6,173 nucleotides of DNA. Origin: Anaerolineales bacterium. GTDB lineage: Bacteria; Chloroflexota; Anaerolineae; Anaerolineales; UBA6663. The stretch is from assembly GCA_016789165.1 (NCBI GenBank), contig JAEURL010000613.1, positions 1 to 6,173 of the forward strand. Direction: 5' to 3'. The notes under the pieces are model-generated. The model was not told where the DNA came from, did not search any database, and saw only the letters and a program-made list of their open reading frames with translations. Both the position numbers and the translations under genes were made by a program. Shown here piece by piece: positions 1-5,927 of the stretch; the first letter of the stretch is position 1, and every line of letters starts with the position of its first letter.

Positions 1-711
1 GTCAACGCCGGCCGCCGCGGCGGCGGCTACCAGGCGGCCGGCGATCAGCACTGTATCGATGAAATACAGGCGCGCCAGGTTGGCGACGCACTGCGCCAGA
101 TGGGCGAGGTAGGTTTCGCGCCGCGCGGGGACATCTTCGGCGCGCCGGGCCGGGGGCGGCTGGTCGGCGCCGGTCAACCCGGCGATGTTCAGGAGCTGGT
201 CATAGGCTCCCGCCGGCGTCTGCAGTTCGCCGAGCGCGGGTGGCCGCCGATTGGGTTGCCACAGGCGTCCATTTTTCCAAATCGCCACTCCACATTCGAA
301 GTCGATGATCAGCAGGCCAAGGGTGCCTGAGCCGGACACCTGGCCGCGCACCGCCGCGCCAATGAGCGCGGCCTGCGCCCGGTTCACCAGCCTCACCGGA
401 CCGCCCAGCTCGGCCGCCAACTGCGCCGGAAACGCCGCATCCTTGAGCGGCGCGAGGTTGGGCGGGCCGGCGACCATCCGCCGACCGGCCGGATCCATCG
501 CGCCGTTGGCGCTCAAACCCAGACCGAGGATCGGTCGTCCGCCGGCGAGGGCGCGCAGGCCAGCGCCGGCCGCCGCTGCCAGAGCGGCTGGCTGATCGAT
601 CACCAGCGTGCGCGCCGCCTCGAGCCGAAGGCCGGTTGGGTCGGGCGCAAAGCGCGCCAGCGTCAGCGCTGGCCCCGCCACATCGGCGGCCAGGACACAG
701 TCCGCGCTCAT
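1..711 (-). CDS. ROK-like (ASKHA-fold) protein, probable non-catalytic paralogue, 3' end cut by window
   Basis: 237 codons are open from the ATG at 709-711 to the left edge, with no stop, so the C-terminus is missing. The order of blocks follows ROK sugar kinases/regulators. A first strand 'VLAADVAG' (residues 6-13) sits where DIGGT is expected. 'GLGLSANGAMDP' (63-74) resembles the G-G-P-G-x-V-D block. 'PVRLVNRAQAA' (105-115) aligns with the V-E-N-D-A-N-A-A block. 'VAIWKNGRL' (142-150), 'GEL' (161-163) and 'VLIAGRLVA' (221-229) match the later ROK strands. The key chemistry is absent: Arg111 occupies the catalytic Asp position, the GTGxGGG loop reads DFECGVA (137-143), and no CxCGxxGC zinc motif follows GEL. 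It starts 3 bp after the upstream TIGR03792 gene and is probably co-transcribed, although its own Shine-Dalgarno is weak (AGGG only 1 nt from the ATG). By inference it is a ligand-sensing or scaffold protein rather than a kinase. A very divergent ASKHA kinase is the main alternative. Confidence 0.65.
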   Translation of the reverse strand, partial: MSADCVLAADVAGPALTLARFAPDPTGLRLEAARTLVIDQPAALAAAAGAGLRALAGGRPILGLGLSANGAMDPAGRRMVAGPPNLAPLKDAAFPAQLAAELGGPVRLVNRAQAALIGAAVRGQVSGSGTLGLLIIDFECGVAIWKNGRLWQPNRRPPALGELQTPAGAYDQLLNIAGLTGADQPPPARRAEDVPARRETYLAHLAQCVANLARLYFIDTVLIAGRLVAAAAAAGVD

Positions 712-714
712 GCC

Positions 715-1014
715 CTAGCTGCCGGCCGCCGGCACAACTTCGAACGTCCGGACACCGCTGACCGGCATCAGCAGATCGCCCATCTGGGCGTCCAGTTCCT
801 TGATCCGCGACTCGGGGAAAGCTTTCCACTCTGCCTGTGACGCCCAGCGGATGACGCAGGTCACCTGGGTCGGGTCGTCGGCCGCCGCCCAGATCTCTTT
901 GCCCAGATAACCGGGGTGCTGAGCCAGGCCAGCCGTCCAGATTTGGGCGTCACGGGCCAGAAATGCCGCGCGCCGTTCAACGGGCACAGTAAAGGTCAAG
1001 AACTCAATCACCAT
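715..1014 (-). CDS. TIGR03792-type small protein (dimeric alpha/beta-barrel, antibiotic-monooxygenase-like)
   Basis: This is a 99-residue cytosolic protein with no signal peptide or membrane segment. The pattern matches what I remember of family TIGR03792, small ferredoxin-like-fold proteins known mainly from cyanobacteria. It has an opening strand 'VIEFLTFTVP' (2-11), then D22-x3-W26-T27, 'HPGYLGKEIW' (33-42), a strand 'VTCVIRW' (51-57), and W63 in a second helix. A closing strand 'VRTFEVV' (88-94) completes the fold. Length is normal for the family. The start at 1014 is supported by GGGAG (1020-1024, minus strand) 5 nt upstream. It is first in a leftward unit with the ROK-like gene and is divergent from the deaminase operon, whose third gene is a paralogue. 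Function is unknown. The fold relates to antibiotic-biosynthesis monooxygenases and EthD-like proteins, so small-molecule binding or cofactor-free oxygenation is possible but unproven. Confidence 0.8.
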   Translation of the reverse strand: MVIEFLTFTVPVERRAAFLARDAQIWTAGLAQHPGYLGKEIWAAADDPTQVTCVIRWASQAEWKAFPESRIKELDAQMGDLLMPVSGVRTFEVVPAAGS

Positions 1015-1021
1015 CGCAGCT

Positions 1022-1061
1022 CCCTCTGAAAAGGCCGGTATCGGCTCAGTGTAGCAGAGGG
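1022..1061 (-). promoter_or_regulatory. Possible leader hairpin occluding the Shine-Dalgarno of the 715-1014 gene
   Basis: A perfect 7-bp inverted repeat, CCCTCTG (1022-1028) and CAGAGGG (1055-1061), encloses 26 nt. In the minus-strand mRNA the second arm ends inside the GGGAG ribosome-binding site just before the ATG at 1014, so pairing would mask it. The stem is short and the loop long, so a chance match cannot be excluded. Confidence 0.25.
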
Positions 1062-1079
1062 CCAGATTGAGTACAAATC

Positions 1080-1085
1080 ATTATA
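1080..1085 (-). promoter_or_regulatory. -10 box of the leftward promoter (TATAAT)
   Basis: The minus strand carries a perfect TATAAT here, in the most AT-rich stretch of the divergent intergenic region. Initiation near position 1073 would give a leader of roughly 58 nt before the ATG at 1014. There is no good -35 at 16-18 nt. The TTGTCA at 1099-1104 (minus) is only 13 nt away, so the promoter may be weak or activator-dependent. Confidence 0.45.
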
Positions 1086-1097
1086 TTTGAGCCACGC

Positions 1098-1127
1098 TTG
1101 ACAACACGAATTGCGGCGTGCTAGTCT
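1098..1127 (+). promoter_or_regulatory. Sigma-70-type promoter of the deaminase operon, extended -10
   Basis: A perfect -35 TTGACA (1098-1103) is followed by 18 nt and a -10 TAGTCT (1122-1127) that keeps the T, A and final T of the consensus. It is preceded by TG plus one base (1119-1121), an extended -10. The predicted start of transcription is near 1134, leaving a leader of about 80 nt before the ATG at 1216. It lies back to back with the leftward TATAAT, so one regulator could control both directions. Confidence 0.6.
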
Positions 1128-1162
1128 GAAACCGACCGTGCTTTCCGCTCATCGGCCTGCCT

Positions 1163-1197
1163 CGCCGCGGGCTGCCGCGGCGCCGCCGGCCTCCGGC
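1163..1197 (+). promoter_or_regulatory. Two tandem GC-rich hairpins in the deaminase leader
   Basis: The first hairpin is CGCCGCGG (1163-1170), loop GCTG, CCGCGGCG (1175-1182), a perfect 8-bp stem. The second is GCCGG (1185-1189), a 3-nt loop, CCGGC (1193-1197). The second ends just before the AGGGG (1199-1203) that is the only Shine-Dalgarno-like sequence for the ATG at 1216. No T-tract follows, so these are not a terminator. They may affect translation initiation or mRNA stability, or reflect high GC alone. Confidence 0.3.
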
Positions 1198-1215
1198 CAG
1201 GGGCCTTCTTCCGCC

Positions 1216-2553
1216 ATGTCAACTCTTCTGGTCAAGAATGCAGTGGTCCTGGTGACCATGGATGCCGAACGGCGCGAGATCGCCGAGGGCGGGCTGTTTG
1301 CCCGCGCCGGCGTCATCGAGCAGGTCGGCCCCACGGCCAGCCTGCCGGCCGCTGCTGACCAGGTGCTCGATCTGAGCGGACATGTCGTCCTCCCGGGGCT
1401 GGTCAACGGCCACCATCATCTTTTCCAGGGGCTGACACGCGGCGTGCCGGCCGGCCAGAATGCGGACCTGTTCGGCTGGCTGAAAGCCCTGCGCCCCTAC
1501 TGGATCCGTCTGACGCCGGCCGCGTTGGCCGCGGCCACGCGGCTCGGCCTGGCCGAACTGGCGCTCTCGGGCTGCACCACGGCCGCCGACCACCACTATC
1601 TGCACGTCAACGGCTGCCGGCTGGACGATCAGATCGAGGCCGCGCAGCCGATCGGCCTGCGCTTTCACGCCCTGCGCGGCAGCACCACCGCGCCGGATAC
1701 GCCGGACGGGCAACGGGAAACCGAGGCCGCCGTGCTGGCTGACTGCCGCCGGCTGCTGGAGACCTATCATGACCGGCGGCCGTTCGCCATGCAGCGCATC
1801 GGCCTGGCCCCGGGCGCGATCTTCGCCAATAGCCCGGGCCTGTTCCGGGCCTCGGCCGAGCTGGCCCGCAGCTACGGCGCCGGCCTGCACACGCACTGGG
1901 TTGAAGTTCAAGGGGAGGTCGACTATCTGCGCGAGGTGCTGCGCCAGACCCCCGAGGCTTACCTGGAGAGCGTGGGCTGGGTGGGCGACGATGTCTGGCT
2001 CGCGCACTGCGTCAAGCTGACGGCCGCGGAAATGACGCTGTTCGCGCGCACGGGCGTCGGCGTCTGCCACTGCCCCAACTCCAACGCGCGCACCGGCGCC
2101 GGCCTCGCGCCGGTGCCGCAGATGCTGGCGGCCGGGGTGGCCGTCGGCCTGGGCGTGGACGGCAGCGCCTCCAATGACGCCGGCCAACTGCTGGCGGAGG
2201 CGCGCCAGGCCATGCTTTTCCAACGCCTGGCCGGCGGAGCGGCCGCCTTCCCGGCGCGCCTGGCGCTAGAACTGGCCACCCTCGGCGGGGCCCGCCTTCT
2301 GGGCCGCGCGGACATCGGCGCCCTGACGCCGGGCCGCGCGGCCGATTTCGCGGCCTGGGACCTACGCCAAGCGAGTTTTGCCGGCGCCGCCGACCCCGTG
2401 GCCGCGCTGGTCCTGTGCCATCCCGTCAATGCCAGCTATGTCGCCGTCCAGGGCCGGCTGATTGTGTCCGAGGGCCAGCTCACCACGGCCGAGCTGCCTG
2501 TCCTGGTCGAAAACCACAACCGCGCGGCGCGGGCCTTGCTGCGCGCCGAATAA
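1216..2553 (+). CDS. COG0402 amidohydrolase, probable 8-oxoguanine deaminase
   Basis: This 445-residue cytosolic, metal-dependent deaminase has the usual family length of about 450. It probably converts 8-oxoguanine and water to urate and ammonia. The expected ligands are visible: H66 and H68 in 'VNGHHH', H227 and E230 in 'HTHWVE', H264 in 'LAHC', and D315 in 'GVDGSASND' (313-321). The block 'SGCTTAADHHYL' (118-129) and the layout around 'FGWLKALRPYW' (86-96) closely resemble 8-oxoguanine deaminases and hydroxydechloroatrazine-type hydrolases. A composite beta-sandwich is made from the N-terminus ('LLVKNAVVLVTMD') and C-terminus. I chose ATG 1216 over the in-frame TTG at 1111. The likely transcription start (about 1134) lies downstream of 1111, the extra 35 residues are low-complexity Ala/Pro, and family proteins begin at 'LLVKN'. 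The Shine-Dalgarno is weak (AGGGG, 12 nt away). It is first gene of a three-gene operon. Related substrates such as isoxanthopterin, guanine or s-triazines are possible. Confidence 0.8.
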   Translation: MSTLLVKNAVVLVTMDAERREIAEGGLFARAGVIEQVGPTASLPAAADQVLDLSGHVVLPGLVNGHHHLFQGLTRGVPAGQNADLFGWLKALRPYWIRLTPAALAAATRLGLAELALSGCTTAADHHYLHVNGCRLDDQIEAAQPIGLRFHALRGSTTAPDTPDGQRETEAAVLADCRRLLETYHDRRPFAMQRIGLAPGAIFANSPGLFRASAELARSYGAGLHTHWVEVQGEVDYLREVLRQTPEAYLESVGWVGDDVWLAHCVKLTAAEMTLFARTGVGVCHCPNSNARTGAGLAPVPQMLAAGVAVGLGVDGSASNDAGQLLAEARQAMLFQRLAGGAAAFPARLALELATLGGARLLGRADIGALTPGRAADFAAWDLRQASFAGAADPVAALVLCHPVNASYVAVQGRLIVSEGQLTTAELPVLVENHNRAARALLRAE

Positions 2554-2565
2554 ACAGGAGGAGCC

Positions 2566-3297
2566 ATGCAGATTCGCGACGCCGTCGTCATGATTACGGG
2601 CGGGGCCATCCGGGTGGGGCGCGTGCACGCCCGGGAGCTGGCCCGCCGGGGCGCCCACATCGCTTTCACCTATCTGCCCGGCGAACCGTGGGAGGAGGCC
2701 CAGGCCGAGATCGGGGCCTTTGGCGGACGCTGCCAGGCCACCGAACTGGATGTGCGGGACCTGGCCGGCGTCCGGGCCTGGGCCGCGGCCACCCAGGCGG
2801 CGTTCGGGCGCATCGACGTGCTGATCAACAACGCCTCGCCGTGGATGGGCCGGCCATTCCTGGATTGGACCGAGGCGGACTGGGAGCTGAGCCTGGGTGT
2901 CAACATCAAGGCGGCGTTCTTCTGCGCCCAGGCCGTCGCGCCGACCATGCTCGCCCAAGGCCGCGGCGTCATCGTCGGCGTCACTGATCTCTCAGTGTAC
3001 GACGTGTGGCCCGGCTACAGCGCGCATGCCATCGGCAAAGCCGGCGTGGTCCAGCTCACCCGCTACCTGGCCGCCGAACTGGGGCCGGCCGTCCGCGCCG
3101 TGGCGATCGCGCCGGGGCCGATCCTGCCGCCGCCGGGCTTCACGGCTGAGCAGATCGAGGAGTCCAAAAAGCACACGCTGGTCAAACGTTTGGGCACACC
3201 CGAAGACGCCTCACGGTTGATCGCCTTCCTGATCGAAAACGACTTCCTGACTGGCCACGTCTACTTCGTGGACGGCGGCGAGCGCTTTGCGCCTTGA
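2566..3297 (+). CDS. Short-chain dehydrogenase/reductase, pteridine-reductase-like, with His at the catalytic Tyr position
   Basis: This is a 243-residue classical-length SDR with a Rossmann fold. The dinucleotide loop 'TGGAIRVG' (11-18) has Arg16 as in NADPH-using TGxxxR enzymes. 'LDVRD' (61-65), 'LINNAS' (86-91), N113 in 'GVNIKAAF', and the post-active-site 'APGPI' (182-186) are all present, as is the C-terminal 'YFVDGG' (233-238). The NNAS motif and Asp141 at the usual Ser position are features of PTR1/FolM-type pteridine reductases. The canonical YxxxK reads H154-A-I-G-K158. A Tyr does occur at 151, giving Y-x6-K, the spacing used by enoyl-ACP reductase FabI. Activity could therefore be lost, altered or FabI-like. 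A strong AGGAGG (2556-2561) lies 4 nt before the ATG, and the gene starts 12 bp after the deaminase stop, so translation is probably linked. The substrate is unknown; a purine- or pterin-like ring is an inference from its neighbour. Confidence 0.85.
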   Translation: MQIRDAVVMITGGAIRVGRVHARELARRGAHIAFTYLPGEPWEEAQAEIGAFGGRCQATELDVRDLAGVRAWAAATQAAFGRIDVLINNASPWMGRPFLDWTEADWELSLGVNIKAAFFCAQAVAPTMLAQGRGVIVGVTDLSVYDVWPGYSAHAIGKAGVVQLTRYLAAELGPAVRAVAIAPGPILPPPGFTAEQIEESKKHTLVKRLGTPEDASRLIAFLIENDFLTGHVYFVDGGERFAP

Positions 3298-3375
3298 GCA
3301 GTGGTCAGAGCCGCCGTAGGGCCGCCCTGCCGCAGCCGCAATGCCGCGCTGCGCCGGCCCATTGAGAGGCACGCT

Positions 3376-3789
3376 ATGGATTACATCCGCTACGACAAGC
3401 CACTGGCGGTGGAGCACCTGGTGTTCCAGGTCAAACCCGAACGGCTGGAGGAATGGCTGGCGCTCGACCACGAGCTCTGGACGGTCGGCGAATCCCAGGC
3501 CTGGCCCGGGATGGTGCGCAAAGAGGTCTGGCTGAACAGCCAGGTGCCCGGCGAGGTGCACTGCCTCATCTACTGGAGCGATTACCAGCTCTGGATGGGG
3601 ATCGATCCAGACTGGTTGGCCGCCAATGAAAAGCGCTTCGCCGAGCGCTTCGGCGCCGCCGACTATCGCTTCGTGCGTGGCGACCACGAGGCCGGGAACC
3701 AGTGCTACAAGATCAGCGAAGCCAATCCCCTCCGCTGGGGCCCCGGGGCCGCGCCGGCGCCCGGTCCGATTGACACGGTCAGCCCTTGA
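3376..3789 (+). CDS. TIGR03792-type small protein, second copy, with extended C-terminal tail
   Basis: This 137-residue protein is a paralogue of the product at 715-1014. It shares the pattern V-E-x-L-x-F-x-V (12-19), D31-x3-W35-T36, 'PGMVRKEVW' (44-52), V61-x-C63 and W67 with W73. By eye about 24 of some 64 aligned positions are identical, with one single-residue gap. It carries 11 extra residues before the first strand and a tail of about 25 residues, rich in Pro, Gly and Ala, after 'QCYKISE' (109-115). The start at 3376 has GAGAGG (3364-3369) 6 nt upstream. An in-frame upstream start at 3301 would add 25 residues before the first strand and lacks a comparable site. It follows the SDR by 78 bp and is probably the last gene of the operon. 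Its last 11 bases overlap the end of the convergent permease gene. Function is unknown; small-molecule binding or oxygenase-like activity is possible from the fold. Confidence 0.75.
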   Translation: MDYIRYDKPLAVEHLVFQVKPERLEEWLALDHELWTVGESQAWPGMVRKEVWLNSQVPGEVHCLIYWSDYQLWMGIDPDWLAANEKRFAERFGAADYRFVRGDHEAGNQCYKISEANPLRWGPGAAPAPGPIDTVSP

Positions 3790-4738
3790 CGGCGCCCTCG
3801 ACCATCGCCTGGAAGAAGGTCTCGCGGGCCAGCAAGAACACCACCACCGTGGGCAAGGCCACGATCACGCAGGCGGCGGCCACCAGCTCGGCGTTGATCA
3901 GGTTCTGGCCCAGGAAGTCATACATACCGAACATCGCCGGCTTGAGGTCGTTCTTGGTGATCAACAGATACCCCGCCAGGAATTCGTTCCACACGTTGAC
4001 AAACGTGAGCAGAAAGATGGCCATCAGGCCCGGGGTGGCCAATGGGAGCGTGATGCGCAGGAAGCCGCCAACCCGGTCGCAGCCGTCCACCAGCGCGGCC
4101 TCCTCCAACTCGCGCGGGATCGCGTCAAAGAAGCCCTTGGCGATCCACACACTGAGCGGCAGGAAGAAGCCGGCGTACACCGTGACGATGAAGATCCGGT
4201 CTTCATAGATCGGCACCGGCAGGCTGCGCAGCACCGCCCCCATCTGATACAAGCCCAGCAGATTCGTCAGCAGGGGCACGCCCGTGATGGCCAGGATGAA
4301 GTTGAGCAGGAAGTTGTGGCCCCGAAAGCGGAAACGAGAAAAGGCGTAGCCCGACATGCTGGCCAGCACTACGACCGCCGCCGACGTCCCCAACGCATAC
4401 AGCATGGTGTTCGGCAGATAGATCTTCAACATGCGCCCGTTGATGGCGAACCCCAAGGGCGAGGTCTCGGAGGGCTGGGCCAGGAAGACCCGCAAGTACC
4501 CTTCCACCGACCAGCGGCAGGCGGTGAGGTCGAAAGCGGCGGTCGGCGTATCGCAGGGGAAGATGACGGGCGGCTTGCGGACGACATCCGCATCCTGCTT
4601 GAAGGAGATCAGCAGGGTGGCGGCGATGGGCAAGAGGATGAAGAAACAGACCACCAGCAACACCGCATTGACGAGCAGTGCATCGCGCTGTTGGCGGGAG
4701 GTCAGAAAGGCCAGGAGCGGGCGTCGGTTCTGGGCCAT
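3779..4738 (-). CDS. ABC sugar transporter permease, MalG type (CUT1 family)
   Basis: This 319-residue inner-membrane protein forms half of the channel of a binding-protein-dependent importer. A cytoplasmic N-terminus leads into TM1 (about 21-44). Further hydrophobic segments lie at about 109-132, 143-163, 181-201, 236-258 and 284-304, matching the six-TM MalG plan. The EAA loop that docks the ATPase reads 'EEAALVDGC' (212-220) and continues to 'ITLPLATP' (229-236). Of two possible starts I chose 4738. GAGG (4748-4751, minus) lies 9 nt upstream, and the ATG then begins one base after the stop of the MalF-type gene. The ATG at 4753 lacks a Shine-Dalgarno and would overlap that gene by 14 bp. 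The periplasmic loop after TM1 is longer than usual and contains C62 and C74. The substrate cannot be read from the sequence. Confidence 0.92.
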   Translation of the reverse strand: MAQNRRPLLAFLTSRQQRDALLVNAVLLVVCFFILLPIAATLLISFKQDADVVRKPPVIFPCDTPTAAFDLTACRWSVEGYLRVFLAQPSETSPLGFAINGRMLKIYLPNTMLYALGTSAAVVVLASMSGYAFSRFRFRGHNFLLNFILAITGVPLLTNLLGLYQMGAVLRSLPVPIYEDRIFIVTVYAGFFLPLSVWIAKGFFDAIPRELEEAALVDGCDRVGGFLRITLPLATPGLMAIFLLTFVNVWNEFLAGYLLITKNDLKPAMFGMYDFLGQNLINAELVAAACVIVALPTVVVFLLARETFFQAMVEGAVKG

Positions 4739-4739
4739 A

Positions 4740-5705
4740 TCAGTGTGCCTCATGTTGCAGGCGGGTGATGCGCAGGGTGCCCATGATCAGCGCCAGGTTG
4801 ACCAGGCCGATCAGCAGGGACAAGGCCGCCGCGCCGCCGAAGTCCAACCGGTTCCAGCCGATCGAGTAAAGCAGATAACTGATCACCTCGGTTGAATTGC
4901 CGGGTCCCCCGCTCGTCAGGCTGAAGACCATGCCCACGCCGTTCATGCCACCCAGCGTGAGGCTAAAGAGCGCTACCACCATCGTGGGGAGGATTAGCGG
5001 AACCGTGATCTTGCGCACGGTCTGCCAGGTGTTGGCGCCGTCGATCCGCGCGCTCTCGAGCACCTCGGTGGGGATAGTCTGCAGCGCGGCCAGCAGCAGC
5101 AGGGTTGTGAAGGGCAGCGCGCGCCAGGCCGAGGCCAAGATGAGATAGATCATGGCCGGGGAGGGCGGGAAGGGGAAGCCCGCAATCCATGGCCGGGCCG
5201 CATCGGCGGTCAGGATCGACAGGCCGTTGGGGGGAAAGAGGGCCGGGTTCTGCAGGATCCCGGCCAGCAGGCCGTAATCCGGGAGGACCAGCAGTCGGAA
5301 GACCACCCCGACGATGATGTCGGCCAGCACCCAGGGGATGAAGAACAGGGTCATGTAGAACCGCGAAAGAGCTCCTTTGACATTGAGCAGCAGGGCGATC
5401 ACAAAGCCGGCGACCAGAGTGAGGACGGTGTAACCGACGAGGAAGACGACCGTGTGCCCGACGCTCTCGACAAAGGCGGCCGAGTTCAGCAACCGGGCGA
5501 AGTTCCGCAAACCGACGAATTCCCAGCCCGCCGGCCGGCGCGTTTGCACGCTCAGGACGAGCGTATACAAGGCCGGGTACACCTGGATGGCCAGGAGCAC
5601 CAGGGCCGTCGGCAGAATCATCCAGAACGGCAGCCAGTCGCGCGGGCGGCGTGAGCCAGTACTTGGGCGAGGGGCTCGCGAGTTAGCCGGTTGCGCTGGT
5701 TGCAT
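4740..5705 (-). CDS. ABC sugar transporter permease, MalF/UgpA type (CUT1 family)
   Basis: This 321-residue inner-membrane partner of the MalG-type permease has a basic, Pro/Ser/Arg-rich cytoplasmic N-terminus (1-24). Hydrophobic segments follow at about 25-52, 82-107, 117-140, 184-208, 238-262 and 291-311. The EAA motif reads 'ESARIDGANTW' (217-227) followed by 'ITVPLILP' (233-240), with Ser and Arg in place of the usual Ala residues. The loop between the third and fourth segments (about 141-183) is Pro-rich and probably periplasmic. The start at 5705 has AGGA 5 nt and GGAGG 11 nt upstream. An in-frame ATG at 5723 overlaps that GGAGG and has no good site of its own, so it is less likely but would add six residues. 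The stop is one base before the next permease start, indicating translational coupling. No ATPase is nearby, so a shared MsmX/UgpC-type ATPase encoded elsewhere is likely. Confidence 0.92.
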   Translation of the reverse strand: MQPAQPANSRAPRPSTGSRRPRDWLPFWMILPTALVLLAIQVYPALYTLVLSVQTRRPAGWEFVGLRNFARLLNSAAFVESVGHTVVFLVGYTVLTLVAGFVIALLLNVKGALSRFYMTLFFIPWVLADIIVGVVFRLLVLPDYGLLAGILQNPALFPPNGLSILTADAARPWIAGFPFPPSPAMIYLILASAWRALPFTTLLLLAALQTIPTEVLESARIDGANTWQTVRKITVPLILPTMVVALFSLTLGGMNGVGMVFSLTSGGPGNSTEVISYLLYSIGWNRLDFGGAAALSLLIGLVNLALIMGTLRITRLQHEAH

Positions 5706-5800
5706 CGGTGTCCTAGCCTCCATCTGAGAATGGCGGGCCTCCGCCGTGCGCTGGGGGGCGTCACTTTACCATGATACCGGTCATCGTCCGCTGACGCCGG

Positions 5801-5863
5801 CCCCCGCTGACATGCCTGATCTCATCGCTGGCCTTCAGCCTGGGCCGCCTGGCTCAGCGGGGG
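5801..5863. repeat. Perfect 10-bp inverted repeat with 43-nt loop
   Basis: CCCCCGCTGA (5801-5810) is the exact reverse complement of TCAGCGGGGG (5854-5863). The enclosed 43 nt contain further short self-complementary pieces such as AGCC/GGCT. In the minus-strand transcript this would be a second, larger stem-loop between the terminator-like hairpin and the permease start. It may stabilise the downstream mRNA; a role is not shown. Confidence 0.45.
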
Positions 5864-5927
5864 ACCCATTGCCAGGGCCGGCCGGGCATCTCGGCCAAGG
5901 TGGCCCGCTCCCCATCGGGGCGGATTG

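Noticed and set aside
1111..1215. N-terminal extension of the deaminase from an in-frame TTG at 1111
   Set aside because: The TTG lies between the -35 and -10 of the predicted promoter, upstream of the likely transcript start, and the added residues are low-complexity and absent from the family.
1219..2223. 334-codon open frame on the minus strand across the deaminase
   Set aside because: It is a shadow frame: Gly/Gln/Arg/Ala-rich with no recognisable motif, opposite a gene with all metal ligands in place.
4739..4753. Start of the MalG-type permease at the ATG at 4753
   Set aside because: There is no Shine-Dalgarno upstream of it; the ATG at 4738 has GAGG at 9 nt and abuts the preceding stop.
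3626..4768. Long open frame on the plus strand (380 codons) antisense to the MalG-type permease
   Set aside because: It is a Gln/His/Asp/Arg-rich composition typical of the reverse of a hydrophobic high-GC gene, with no domain. The opposite strand carries clear permease motifs.
5771..5776. TATCAT as a separate promoter for the permease genes
   Set aside because: It matches a -10 box in 5 of 6 bases but no -35-like hexamer is present at 16-18 nt, so it is not called as a promoter.
5905..5923. Second hairpin CCGC..CCCC / GGGGCGG next to the terminator
   Set aside because: Pairing needs a bulge and the loop is only 3 nt; it is probably incidental to local GC content.
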